From the NCBI GenBank assembly GCA_051414805.1, contig CP166702.1, positions 4,836,001-4,900,000 of the forward strand: a DNA stretch of 64,000 nt. The letters run 5' to 3'. Shown one piece after another: positions 43,456-51,958 of the stretch. Each line of letters starts with the position of its first letter. Position 1 is the first letter of the stretch. The DNA is from Xenophilus sp003671765 (GTDB lineage Bacteria; Pseudomonadota; Gammaproteobacteria; Burkholderiales; Burkholderiaceae_C). Both the position numbers and the translations under genes were made by a program. The notes under the pieces are model-generated. The model made no database searches. It was not told the origin of the DNA and was given only the letters and a program-made list of their open reading frames with translations.

Positions 43456-45159
43456 ATGATCCGCATCTCCGAACTCAAGCTCCCGCTCGACCACGCGCCC
43501 GAGGCGCTGCCCGCCCTCGTCGCCCAGACCCTGGGCGTGGCGCCAGCCGAGATCGCCGCCCACACCGTCTACAAGCGCAGCTTCGATGCCCGCAAGGCCG
43601 AGCTGCTGGCGGTCTACATCGTCGACGTCGCACTGGCCGAGCCGGCCGGCGAGGCCGCGCTGCTGGCGCGGCACGCGAAGAACCCGCACATCCAGCCCGC
43701 ACCCGACATGGCCTGGCGCCCGCCGGTGCATGCAGGCGACGGCGCGCCCCGCCCCGTGGTGGTGGGCTTCGGCCCCTGCGGCCTCTTCGTCGCACTGCTG
43801 CTGGCGCAGATGGGCTTCCGGCCCATCGTGCTGGAGCGCGGCAAGGCGGTGCGCGAACGCACGAAAGACACCTGGGACCTCTGGCGGCGCAAGGAACTGC
43901 ACCCGGAGTCGAACGTGCAGTTCGGCGAAGGCGGCGCAGGCACCTTCTCGGACGGCAAGCTCTACAGCCAGATCAAGGACCCGCGCTTCCTCTCGCGCAA
44001 GGTGCTGCACGAGTTCGTGAAGGCCGGCGCCCCAGAGGAAATCCTGTGGGAAGCGCATCCGCACATCGGCACCTTCCGGCTGGTGAAGATGGTCGAGACC
44101 ATGCGCGCCGAGATCCTCGCGCTGGGCGGCGAGATCCGCTTCCAGCACAAGGTGACGGACATCCAGGTCGACGACGGCCGCATCCGCGGCCTTACGGTGC
44201 TCGACCAGTCGAGCGGCCAGGTGCACGAGATGCGCAGCGAGCACGTGGTGATGGCACTGGGCCACAGCGCGCGCGATTCCTTCGCCATGCTCTGGCGGCG
44301 CGGCGCGCCCATCGAGGCCAAGCCCTTCTCGATCGGCTTTCGCGCCGAACACCCGCAGGGCCTGATCGACCGCGCGCGCTGGGGCCGCCATGCGGGCCAC
44401 CCGGCACTGGGCGCGGCCGAGTACCGCCTGGTGCACCATGCGAGCAACGGCCGGTCGGTCTACAGCTTCTGCATGTGCCCGGGCGGCACCGTCGTGGCGG
44501 CCACGAGCGAGCCGAACCGCGTCGTCACCAACGGCATGAGCCAGTATTCGCGCGCCGAGCGCAACGCCAACGCGGGCATCGTGGTCGGCATCGACCCGAG
44601 CGACTATCCGACCGACTACCACCACCTCGACCTGCCGCCCGACTTGCTCGAAGCGGCGCAGGGCCGGCCGCATCCGCTGGCCGGCATCGAGCTGCAGCGG
44701 CGGCTGGAGTCGAGCGCCTTCCTGCTCGGTGGCAGCGACTATTGCGCACCGGGCCAGCTGGTAGGCGACTTCGTGGCCGGCCGCCCGTCGACAACCTTCG
44801 GCGAGGTGCAGCCCAGCTACAAGCCCGGCGTGCGCCTGGGCGACCTGCACGCGGCCCTGCCCGCGTACGCGATCGCGGCGATGCGCGAGGCCTTTCCCGC
44901 CTTCGGCAAGAAGATTCCCGGCTTCGACCGGCACGATGCGGTGCTGACCGGCGTGGAGACCCGCACCTCCTCGCCCATCCGCATCGCCCGCGACGCCGAC
45001 TCGCTGCAATGCCCCGGCATCGCCGGCCTGTACCCGGCGGGCGAAGGCGCGGGCTACGCGGGCGGCATCCTGTCGGCGGGCGTGGACGGCATCAAGGTGG
45101 CGGAGGCGGTGGCGCGGGCCATCGCCGCGGCCCAGGAAGCGCAACGGGTGCCGGCATGA
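43456..45159 (+). CDS. FAD-dependent oxidoreductase (COG2509 type)
   Basis: 567 residues from the ATG at 43456. An N-terminal 85-residue domain (ISELKLPLDHAPEALPALVAQTLG ... YKRSFDARKAELLAVYIVDVAL) precedes a Rossmann FAD motif (VVVGFGPCGLFVALLLAQMGFRPIVLERG). Later blocks: NVQFGEGGAGTFSDGKLYSQIKD, IGTFRLVKMVE, GHSARDSFAML and LYPAGEGAGYAGGILSAGVDG. The family is widespread, but its reaction is unassigned. Its stop overlaps the yhhQ start (ATGA). Confidence 0.88.
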   Translation: MIRISELKLPLDHAPEALPALVAQTLGVAPAEIAAHTVYKRSFDARKAELLAVYIVDVALAEPAGEAALLARHAKNPHIQPAPDMAWRPPVHAGDGAPRPVVVGFGPCGLFVALLLAQMGFRPIVLERGKAVRERTKDTWDLWRRKELHPESNVQFGEGGAGTFSDGKLYSQIKDPRFLSRKVLHEFVKAGAPEEILWEAHPHIGTFRLVKMVETMRAEILALGGEIRFQHKVTDIQVDDGRIRGLTVLDQSSGQVHEMRSEHVVMALGHSARDSFAMLWRRGAPIEAKPFSIGFRAEHPQGLIDRARWGRHAGHPALGAAEYRLVHHASNGRSVYSFCMCPGGTVVAATSEPNRVVTNGMSQYSRAERNANAGIVVGIDPSDYPTDYHHLDLPPDLLEAAQGRPHPLAGIELQRRLESSAFLLGGSDYCAPGQLVGDFVAGRPSTTFGEVQPSYKPGVRLGDLHAALPAYAIAAMREAFPAFGKKIPGFDRHDAVLTGVETRTSSPIRIARDADSLQCPGIAGLYPAGEGAGYAGGILSAGVDGIKVAEAVARAIAAAQEAQRVPA

Positions 45160-45698
45160 CGCAGGCGCGCGGCTTCCTGCTGGCCGTGGCGGCGATGGCC
45201 ATCGTCGTGCTGGCCTCCAACATCCTGGTGCAGTTCGCCATCAACGACTGGCTGACCTGGGGCGCCTTCACCTACCCCGTGGCCTTCCTCGTGAGCGAAC
45301 TGGTCAACCGCCGCTTCGGCCCGCGGCTGGCGCGGCGCGTGGCGTGGGTGGGCTTCGCGGTGGCGGTGGCGGCGTCGCTGTGGCTGGCGCCGGTGCGCAT
45401 CGCGGTCGCCTCCGGCACGGCCTTCATCGCCTCGCAGCTGCTGGACATCGGCGTGTTCGACCGCCTGCGCCGCGGCACCTGGTGGCGGGCGCCGCTGGTG
45501 GCCACCGTGGCGGCGGCGCTGCTCGACAGCGCGGTGTTCTGGGGCATCGGCTTCGCCGGCACGGGCGGGCCGTGGCTCACCTGGGCGCTGGGCGACCTGG
45601 CGGTGAAGCTGGCGGTGGGCGTGTGCATGCTGCTGCCCTTCCGCCTGCTGATCGCGCGCAGCCTGGCATCGCGCAACGACGGAGCGCTGCAACCATGA
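45156..45698 (+). CDS. yhhQ: Queuosine precursor transporter (YhhQ/VUT family)
   Basis: 180-residue inner-membrane protein with five to six hydrophobic segments. VVLASNILVQFAIND, WGAFTYPVAFLVSELVNRRFG, ASGTAFIASQLLDIGVFDRLRR and LLDSAVFWGIGFAG carry the charged residues (Ser-Glu, Gln, Asp) conserved in preQ0/preQ1 importers. It overlaps both neighbours by 4 bp (ATGA on each side), so the three genes form a tightly coupled unit. Confidence 0.85.
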   Translation: MTQARGFLLAVAAMAIVVLASNILVQFAINDWLTWGAFTYPVAFLVSELVNRRFGPRLARRVAWVGFAVAVAASLWLAPVRIAVASGTAFIASQLLDIGVFDRLRRGTWWRAPLVATVAAALLDSAVFWGIGFAGTGGPWLTWALGDLAVKLAVGVCMLLPFRLLIARSLASRNDGALQP

Positions 45699-46318
45699 TC
45701 GACACCGACATCCACTTCTACGAGCCGGCCAAGGGCCACGGCCTGCCGCACGACCCCTTCAACGCGATGGTGGGGCCCAGGCCGATCGGCTGGATCTCCT
45801 CGCACGATGCATCGGGCCGGCTCAACCTCGCGCCCTACAGCTTCTTCAACGCCTTCAACTACGTGCCGCCGATCGTCGGCTTCGCGAGCATCGGCGCGAA
45901 AGACACGCTGCGCAACATCGAGGCCACGGGCGAGTTCGGCTGGAACCTGGCGACGCGGGCGCTGGCCGAGCCGATGAACGCCAGCTGCGCCGCCGTGCCG
46001 CCCGAGGTCGACGAATTCACGCTCGCCGGCCTCACACCCGTGGCCTCGCGCCGCATCGCGGTGCCGCGGGTGGCCGAAAGCCCCGTGTCCTTCGAGTGCA
46101 GGCTCACGCAGGTGCTGCGCCTGCAGGGCGCGGACGGCACGCCGGTCGACACCTGGCTGGTGCTGGGCTTGGTGGTGGGCGTGCACATCGCGCGCCGACT
46201 GCTGAAGGACGGCATCTACGACACCGCCGCGGCCGAGCCCATCCTGCGTGCCGGCGGCCCGGCCGACTATTTCACGATCACGCCGGAAGCCCGCTTTCGC
46301 ATGTACCGGCCGCGCTGA
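45695..46318 (+). CDS. Flavin reductase family (FMN-binding) protein
   Basis: 207 residues. FMN-binding split barrel: FNAMVGPRPIGWISSHDASGRLNLAPYSFFNAFNYVPPIVGFAS, KDTLRNIEATGEFGWNLAT, and the C-terminal ADYFTITPEARFRMYRP. Could supply reduced flavin or act as a flavin-dependent reductase. Its start overlaps the yhhQ stop (ATGA). It precedes proQ by 41 bp. Confidence 0.85.
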   Translation: MIDTDIHFYEPAKGHGLPHDPFNAMVGPRPIGWISSHDASGRLNLAPYSFFNAFNYVPPIVGFASIGAKDTLRNIEATGEFGWNLATRALAEPMNASCAAVPPEVDEFTLAGLTPVASRRIAVPRVAESPVSFECRLTQVLRLQGADGTPVDTWLVLGLVVGVHIARRLLKDGIYDTAAAEPILRAGGPADYFTITPEARFRMYRPR

Positions 46319-46359
46319 CGCTGCAGCGCGCCACCCTTTCATCCCGCAGATCGACCGAC

Positions 46360-47238
46360 ATGACCGACCACGACGTGACCCCCGAAGCCCGCCCCGAGAC
46401 GGCGGCACCGCCTGCCACGCCCGCCGCGGCCGACGCCCCCGCGGCCACCCGCGGCGACCGCCCGATCCAGCCCGAGGCCGGCGCCGACACGGGCACCGAC
46501 CCGAGTACCGACGGCCCTTCGCGCAAGCGCCGCCGCGGCGGCCGCAACCGCGGCCGCGCGGAAGCGCGCGATGCTGCCGGGCCGGGCGCCGCGCGCGCGC
46601 CCGCGCCGGCTGCCGCCAACCCGCGCCGCGAGCGCCAGGTGCACCCGCTGCTGGAGAAGCTGGCGACGCTCTACCCGCATCTTTTCGGCGCCCGCTTCCT
46701 GCCGCTGCAGCGCGGCATCTACGAAGCACTGCTCGAACGCCACCCGGAAGAGCTGCCGAAGGAAGAACTCAAGATCGCGATGGGCCTGCACGCCCGCTCC
46801 GCCCGCTACCTCGAAGCAATCGCGGCGCGCCACCCGCGTCACAACCTCGAGGGCGAGGTGGTCGAGCCGGTCGCGCCGGAGCATGTGCACCACGCCATCG
46901 TGGAACTGTTCCGCCGCCGGCAGTCGCGCACGCAGGAGGACCTGCGCCCGCAGCTGATCGCGCGCCTTGCCGATGCCATCGACGCCAGCGGCCTCGACCG
47001 CAGCACCTACGTCGAGCAGGTGCGCGTCGGCCGGCCCGATGCGCTGGCGCTGATCGACGAAGCCTTCGCCGAGCACGGCCGTCGGCAGGCGCGCGGCGAG
47101 GCGGTGCGCCGTGCCTTCGCCGCCAGCGGTCAGACGGATGTCGATGCCTTCGCCGCGATGTACGGCATCCCCAGCGGCGAAGCGAGGCGCCTTCTGAAGA
47201 AGACGCCCGCCGGCCCCGGCACCGTGCAGGCCGACTGA
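46360..47238 (+). CDS. ProQ/FinO family RNA chaperone
   Basis: 292 residues. A disordered N-terminal 85 residues (Ala/Pro/Thr, then KRRRGGRNRGRAEAR) leads to a FinO/ProQ domain at about 90-190: LLEKLATLYPHLFGARFLPLQRGIYEALLERHPEELPKEELKIAMGLHARSARYLEAI, the classic signature. A C-terminal extension (about 190-292) has helical QEDLRPQLIARLADAI-like stretches. Binds structured small RNAs and mRNA 3' ends in related bacteria. Confidence 0.9.
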   Translation: MTDHDVTPEARPETAAPPATPAAADAPAATRGDRPIQPEAGADTGTDPSTDGPSRKRRRGGRNRGRAEARDAAGPGAARAPAPAAANPRRERQVHPLLEKLATLYPHLFGARFLPLQRGIYEALLERHPEELPKEELKIAMGLHARSARYLEAIAARHPRHNLEGEVVEPVAPEHVHHAIVELFRRRQSRTQEDLRPQLIARLADAIDASGLDRSTYVEQVRVGRPDALALIDEAFAEHGRRQARGEAVRRAFAASGQTDVDAFAAMYGIPSGEARRLLKKTPAGPGTVQAD

Positions 47239-47270
47239 ACGGCGCACTCGCCACGATCCGGGAGCCGCCT

Positions 47271-48218
47271 GTGAACCTGGTGTCCAGCACCTCGCTGCGC
47301 TACTTCGCCGAGGTCGCGCGCACCGGCTCCATCCGCGCGGCCTCCGAGGCGCTCTACGTCGCCGCATCGGCGATCAGCCGGCAGCTCGCGCTGCTCGAGG
47401 ACTCGCTGGGTGCGCCGGTGATCGAGCGCCGGCAGGGACGCGGCCGGGTCAAGCTCACGGCGGCCGGCGAGCTGCTGATGCGCTATTACAAGGACGTCAG
47501 CAACGAGTCGCGCCGCCTGCATTCGGCCATCGAGGCGCTGCAGGGCCTCAGACGCGGCCACGTGAACTTCGGCATGCCCGAATCGCTGGTGCGCGACCTG
47601 ATGCCGCGCTTCTTCTCGGAGTTCTCGGCGCGTTACCCGGGCATCACCTACAGCGTGCAGGTGAACGGCAGCCCGACGCTGGTGGACCGGCTGCTGGAGG
47701 ACGAGCTGGACGCCTGCTTCACCTTCGGCGACGTGAACGTCCAGGGCCTCTCGGTGGTCTACACGCGCGACCTTCCGTTGCTGGTGCTGGTGCCCAAGGG
47801 CCACCCGCTGGCCGAGCGCAAGAGCCTGCGCGTCTCCGATTGCGCCGAGTACAGCGTCTCGATGCTCGACTCGTCACTGTGGGCCAAGCAGCACTTCGAC
47901 GAGATGCTTGCCAAGGCCAACGTGCGGCCCCGGGTGGCGGTGGAAACGAATTCCTACGAGTTCATGCGCAACGTGGCCGGCGAGGGCATGTGCCTGACCT
48001 TCACCACCGCCCCGCTGGAGGACCCGTTCAGCCAGCCGCGTGCGGGCACCTACGTGCCGCTGAAAGACCCTCGCGCCCGGCCTCAGCGCTTCGCGCTGAA
48101 CGTGCGCAAGGGCCGCATCCTGCCGCTGGCGGTCGAAACCTTTCTCGCCGAACTGCGCGGCCGCCTGCTCGCCATCGAGGCACACGCCGCCACGGCCCGG
48201 CCGTCGGCGCAAGACTAG
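47271..48218 (+). CDS. LysR-type transcriptional regulator
   Basis: 315 residues from a GTG with GGAG upstream. Helix-turn-helix SIRAASEALYVAASAISRQLALLEDSLGAPVIER, then the effector domain. It converges with the 2OG-oxygenase gene (11 bp between stops), so if it controls the purine-type operon it does so from the far end; this link is unproven. Confidence 0.87.
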   Translation: MNLVSSTSLRYFAEVARTGSIRAASEALYVAASAISRQLALLEDSLGAPVIERRQGRGRVKLTAAGELLMRYYKDVSNESRRLHSAIEALQGLRRGHVNFGMPESLVRDLMPRFFSEFSARYPGITYSVQVNGSPTLVDRLLEDELDACFTFGDVNVQGLSVVYTRDLPLLVLVPKGHPLAERKSLRVSDCAEYSVSMLDSSLWAKQHFDEMLAKANVRPRVAVETNSYEFMRNVAGEGMCLTFTTAPLEDPFSQPRAGTYVPLKDPRARPQRFALNVRKGRILPLAVETFLAELRGRLLAIEAHAATARPSAQD

Positions 48219-48229
48219 GCGCCGCGCGC

Positions 48230-49243
48230 TCAGGCCTGCGCCGCGGCCAGCTCCGCCGGCGTCTTGTACTTCTGCACGGAGGCGAAGCGCTGCACCAGGT
48301 AGGCGCCCGAGCTGATCGGCGCATGGCGCGGCGGGCCATCGGCCGGCATGAACTCGGGCAGGCAGGCCACCGGGGTGTCGTAGTCGAGGTTGAAGAAGGT
48401 GGGGATCGAATAGCGCTCGCGCCCGGTGCGATTGGCCACGCGGTGCGGGTTGGACACATAGGTCTCGTTGGTCCAGACCTTCACCAGGTCGCCCAGGTTG
48501 ATGACCAGCGTGCCTTCCACGTACGGCGCCGCGACCCATTCGCCGCTGCGCAGGCACAGCTCGAGGCCGCCGATCGGGTCCTGCGACAGGATGGTCAGCA
48601 TGCCGTAGTCGGTGTGGGCGGCAGCGCCGAGCTCGAGGTTGGTGAAGGACTGCTGCGGCGGATAGTGGAACAGCCGCGCCTGCACCATCGGCTTGCGCGC
48701 GTACTGCAGGAAGAACTCCTCCTCCTGCCCGACGGCCACCGCGAACACGCGCAGCAGGTTGCGGCCCAGTGCGATGGTCGCGTTGAAGTAGTCCATGGCG
48801 GCGTATTCCAGCCAGGGCTTGTCGGCGGGCCAGCGGTTGGGGCCGTGCAGCGGGCGTCCGGCGCTCACGTCGACGTCGGTCAGGGGCAGGTCCAGGCCGA
48901 TCTCGTAGCTTTCCTTGAGATCGGGCTTGTGCCCCGGGTGCTGCGTGACGCCGATGGGCATGAAGCCGCGGCGGAAGCGCTCGTCGATCCGGTCCCTCAG
49001 GCGCTCCTCCATGGGCAGCGACATGTAGCGGCGCGTGGCGTCGAAAGCGCGGTCGATGGCGCGCTGGGGCACGCCATGGTTGCGGACGTAGAAGAAGCCG
49101 GTGTTGGTGCAGGCGGACTTGAACTGTTCGACCAGCGGCTCGATGGGACCGCCGGCCAGCCAGGGACCGAGGTCGAGCACCGGCATTTCCTCGGGCGACG
49201 CGCGCCGGGGCGCCGCGACCTGATGTTCGGCATGAGGGGACAT
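48230..49243 (-). CDS. 2-oxoglutarate/Fe(II)-dependent oxygenase, isopenicillin-N-synthase family
   Basis: 337 residues. N-terminal DIOX_N (MPVLDLGPWLAGG ... NTGFFYVRNHGVPQRAIDRAFD) and the 2OG-FeII catalytic domain: AAHTDYGMLTIL gives the His-Asp iron ligands, NPHRVANRTGRERYSIPTFFN the distal His and the RxS 2-oxoglutarate contact. Likely an oxidative modification, such as N-demethylation or hydroxylation, of the compound imported by the operon. Last of five genes, 54 bp after the permease. Confidence 0.87.
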   Translation of the reverse strand: MSPHAEHQVAAPRRASPEEMPVLDLGPWLAGGPIEPLVEQFKSACTNTGFFYVRNHGVPQRAIDRAFDATRRYMSLPMEERLRDRIDERFRRGFMPIGVTQHPGHKPDLKESYEIGLDLPLTDVDVSAGRPLHGPNRWPADKPWLEYAAMDYFNATIALGRNLLRVFAVAVGQEEEFFLQYARKPMVQARLFHYPPQQSFTNLELGAAAHTDYGMLTILSQDPIGGLELCLRSGEWVAAPYVEGTLVINLGDLVKVWTNETYVSNPHRVANRTGRERYSIPTFFNLDYDTPVACLPEFMPADGPPRHAPISSGAYLVQRFASVQKYKTPAELAAAQA

Positions 49244-49297
49244 GGTTTCTCTCCGTGTGTGTGATGAAAAGCAAGGACGCCGGTCCGCGCCGCAGCC

Positions 49298-50113
49298 TCA
49301 GCTGCCGCGCGCGACGTCGGTGAAGCTGTCGACCCAGAAGATGACGCGGCGCGCGATGGTCTTCACGAGCGCGTGGAGGGCGAGGCCGATGACCGACAGC
49401 ACGATGAGGATGGCGAACATGCCGCCGGCGTCCATCGAGAAGTTGCGCTGAAGGATGAGGTAGCCCAGCCCGGCCTGCGCGCCCACGAACTCGCCCACGA
49501 TGGCGCCGATGACGGCCAGCACGATGCCGATGTCCAGGCCGGCGAACACGTAGGGCAGCGCGTGCGGCAGGCGCACCATCCGGAACACGTGCCAGCGCGA
49601 CGCCGTGAAGGCGCGCATGAGGTCGATCTGCTCGCGCGGCGCCGAGCGCAGTCCGACGATCGTGTTGGCCAGGACCGGGAAGAACACGATGGTGGCCGTG
49701 ATCACCACCTTGGATGTGATGCTGAAGCCGAACCACAGGACGAACAGCGGCGCGACGGCCACCTTCGGGACGGTCTGGAAGGCCACGACGTAGGGATACA
49801 GCACGGCTTCGAGCAACGCGCTCTGGCCGATCATCGCCCCCAGCACGAAGCCGGCGATGGCGCCCATCGCGAAGCCCAGCAGGATCTCCTGCAGGGTCAC
49901 CCCCAGATGCGGCCACAGCTCGCCGCCGGCGAAGAGCTCGTAAACGGCGCGCGCCACCGTCGCCGGGCCGGGAAAGATGAGGTGGGAGACCTGCAGCGCC
50001 GTGACGGCGACGTGCCACAGGCCCACCACACCCACCAGCACGGCGGCGATCAGCACGCGGCGGCGCAGTGGCGTGAGGCCGCGGCCACCCGCGGTGTCGA
50101 TGGCAGTGCTCAT
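49298..50113 (-). CDS. ABC transporter permease (TauC/SsuC-like)
   Basis: 271 residues with six hydrophobic segments. The cytoplasmic EAA loop is GLRSAPREQIDLMRAFTASRWHVFRMVRLPHALPYVFAGLDIG. The type belongs to importers for taurine, sulfonates and N-heterocycles. Its ATG overlaps the ATPase stop by 4 bp. Confidence 0.9.
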   Translation of the reverse strand: MSTAIDTAGGRGLTPLRRRVLIAAVLVGVVGLWHVAVTALQVSHLIFPGPATVARAVYELFAGGELWPHLGVTLQEILLGFAMGAIAGFVLGAMIGQSALLEAVLYPYVVAFQTVPKVAVAPLFVLWFGFSITSKVVITATIVFFPVLANTIVGLRSAPREQIDLMRAFTASRWHVFRMVRLPHALPYVFAGLDIGIVLAVIGAIVGEFVGAQAGLGYLILQRNFSMDAGGMFAILIVLSVIGLALHALVKTIARRVIFWVDSFTDVARGS

Positions 50114-50919
50114 CCGTCGAGCCCTCCGGCTGCGTTGAGGTTGCGGCGGATGCCCGACACGTAGGCACCGAAGCGTTCGGTGTTGATCACGTCCAGCGTG
50201 CGCGCCGGCAGGTCGACGTCGATCACCTGCGTGACGCGGCCGGGCCGCGGAGACATGACGACGACCCGATCGCCGAGGAACACCGCCTCGGGAATGCTGT
50301 GGGTGACCAGCATGATGGTGGCCCCGGTGCGTTCACGCAGCTTGAGCAGTTCCAGGTTCATGGTCTCGCGCGTCATGGCGTCGAGCGCGCCGAACGGCTC
50401 GTCCATCAGCAGCAGCACGGGGTCGTTGACCAGCGCCCGGGCGATGCCCACGCGCTGCTGCATGCCGCCCGAGAGCTCGCTCGGATATTTGGTCTCGAAG
50501 CCGGACAGGCCGACCAGCTGCAGGTAGTGCATGGCGCGCTCGCGCGCTGCGGCACGGTCCCGGCCCTGGATCTGCGCCGGCACCAGCACGTTGTCCAGGA
50601 TGTTCCGCCAGGGCAGCAGCACGGGCGCCTGGAACACCACGCCGATGTCGCGGCTGGGTCCCACGTGCTCGCGTCCGCCCAGCTCCACGTGCCCGCGGCT
50701 GGCGTGATCGAGCCCCGCCAGGATGCGCAGCAGCGTGCTCTTGCCGCAGCCGCTGGGACCGACCACGGTGACGAACTCGCCGCGCCGCACGGCGAAGCCG
50801 ACGTCGTGCAGGGCCGTCACCTCGCCGCCGTCCTTGGAGCGAAAGGTCTTGTGCAGGTGATCGAAGCGAAAGGCCGGGACGCTGGACACGACAGGACCGT
50901 CTTCGGTGGGAAAGCGCAT
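50110..50919 (-). CDS. ABC transporter ATP-binding protein (TauB/SsuB-like)
   Basis: 269 residues. Walker A GPSGCGKST, Q-loop VFQAP, signature LSGGMQQR, Walker B LLLMDEPFGALD and the switch His in VTHSIPEA. Nitrate/sulfonate/bicarbonate importer subfamily. Nine bases after the deaminase stop; overlaps the permease by 4 bp. Confidence 0.92.
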   Translation of the reverse strand: MRFPTEDGPVVSSVPAFRFDHLHKTFRSKDGGEVTALHDVGFAVRRGEFVTVVGPSGCGKSTLLRILAGLDHASRGHVELGGREHVGPSRDIGVVFQAPVLLPWRNILDNVLVPAQIQGRDRAAARERAMHYLQLVGLSGFETKYPSELSGGMQQRVGIARALVNDPVLLLMDEPFGALDAMTRETMNLELLKLRERTGATIMLVTHSIPEAVFLGDRVVVMSPRPGRVTQVIDVDLPARTLDVINTERFGAYVSGIRRNLNAAGGLDG

Positions 50920-50928
50920 GTCGCCGCC

Positions 50929-51957
50929 TCAGTGGACGGCCCTGCGCGAGGCGCGGGCCACCCAATCGTCGACGGCCGCAAGGGCCGCGCGCCGCTGTGC
51001 GTCGGGCATGAAGGCGGCTTCGAAGCTGTTGCGCGCGAGCTGCGCCAAGCCCTCGCGTCCGAGGTCCAGCGCCTCGTCGCAGGCCCGGTAGTTGTCGTTG
51101 ACGTAACCGCCGAAATAGGACGGATCGTCCGAGTTCACGGTCACGCACAAGCCGGCCTGCAGCAAGCGCTTGAGCGGATGCGCAGCCAGCGAGTCGACCA
51201 CCTGAAGCTTGAGGTTGGACAGCGGACACAGCGTCAGCGGGATGCGGCTGTCGGCCAGCGCGGCCACGAGCGCCGGGTCGTCGACGCAGGCGTTGCCGTG
51301 GTCCAGCCGGTCGACCCGAAGCAGGTCCAGCGCCTCGCGCACATAGGCCGCCGGCCCCTCCTCGCCCGCGTGGGCCACCACCTTGAAGCCCAGGGCCCGG
51401 CAGCGGCGGAAGAACTCGGCGAACTTGGCCGGCGGGTTGCCGACCTCGGCACCGCCCAGGCCGAAGCCCAGCAGGCGGCCGTGCCAGGGCTGGAGCGCGT
51501 CCAGCATCACCAGGCTCTCCTCCTCGCTGCGGTGCCGCTGCACCACCGGGATCAGCCCGCTGGTGATGCCGTCTTCATCCCGTGCCGCCTCCATGGCGCC
51601 GAGCACGCCTTCCATCACCGAGGCGATCGGCACACCGCGGCTGGTGTGGCCCTGGGGGCCGAGGAAGAGCTCCGCGTGCAGCACGCGGTCGGCGTGCGCG
51701 CGGCGCAGGTAGTCGCGCGTCACGTCGTGGAAGTCCTGCGCCGTCTGCAGCACGCGGCAACCGTCGTAGTACAGGTCGAGGAAGTCCTGCAGGTTCTCGA
51801 AGTGGTAGGCGGCCCGCAACTCCTCCACCGACTGCCAGCGGATGGCCACGCCGTTGCGGCGTGCCAGTTCGATGAAGCGTTCGGGTTCGATCGAGCCCTC
51901 GATGTGCATGTGGAGCTCGGCCTTGGGCAGGCCCGCCACGAAGTCGCTGACGTGCAT
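50929..51957 (-). CDS. Adenine deaminase-like (ADD/Aah1-type) amidohydrolase
   Basis: 342 residues. PKAELHMHIEGSIEPERFIELARRNGV holds the HxH zinc motif; the HIEGS-EPE form and the AYHFENLQDFLDLYYDGCRVL region match the adenine deaminase branch rather than adenosine deaminases. VVAHAGEEGPAAYVREAL has the third zinc His and catalytic Glu, RLDHGNA the catalytic His, and NSDDPSYFGGY the Asp pair. Probable deamination of adenine or an N6-substituted adenine to hypoxanthine. One base after the binding-protein stop, so enzyme and importer are one unit. Confidence 0.87.
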   Translation of the reverse strand: MHVSDFVAGLPKAELHMHIEGSIEPERFIELARRNGVAIRWQSVEELRAAYHFENLQDFLDLYYDGCRVLQTAQDFHDVTRDYLRRAHADRVLHAELFLGPQGHTSRGVPIASVMEGVLGAMEAARDEDGITSGLIPVVQRHRSEEESLVMLDALQPWHGRLLGFGLGGAEVGNPPAKFAEFFRRCRALGFKVVAHAGEEGPAAYVREALDLLRVDRLDHGNACVDDPALVAALADSRIPLTLCPLSNLKLQVVDSLAAHPLKRLLQAGLCVTVNSDDPSYFGGYVNDNYRACDEALDLGREGLAQLARNSFEAAFMPDAQRRAALAAVDDWVARASRRAVH

Positions 51958-51958
51958 C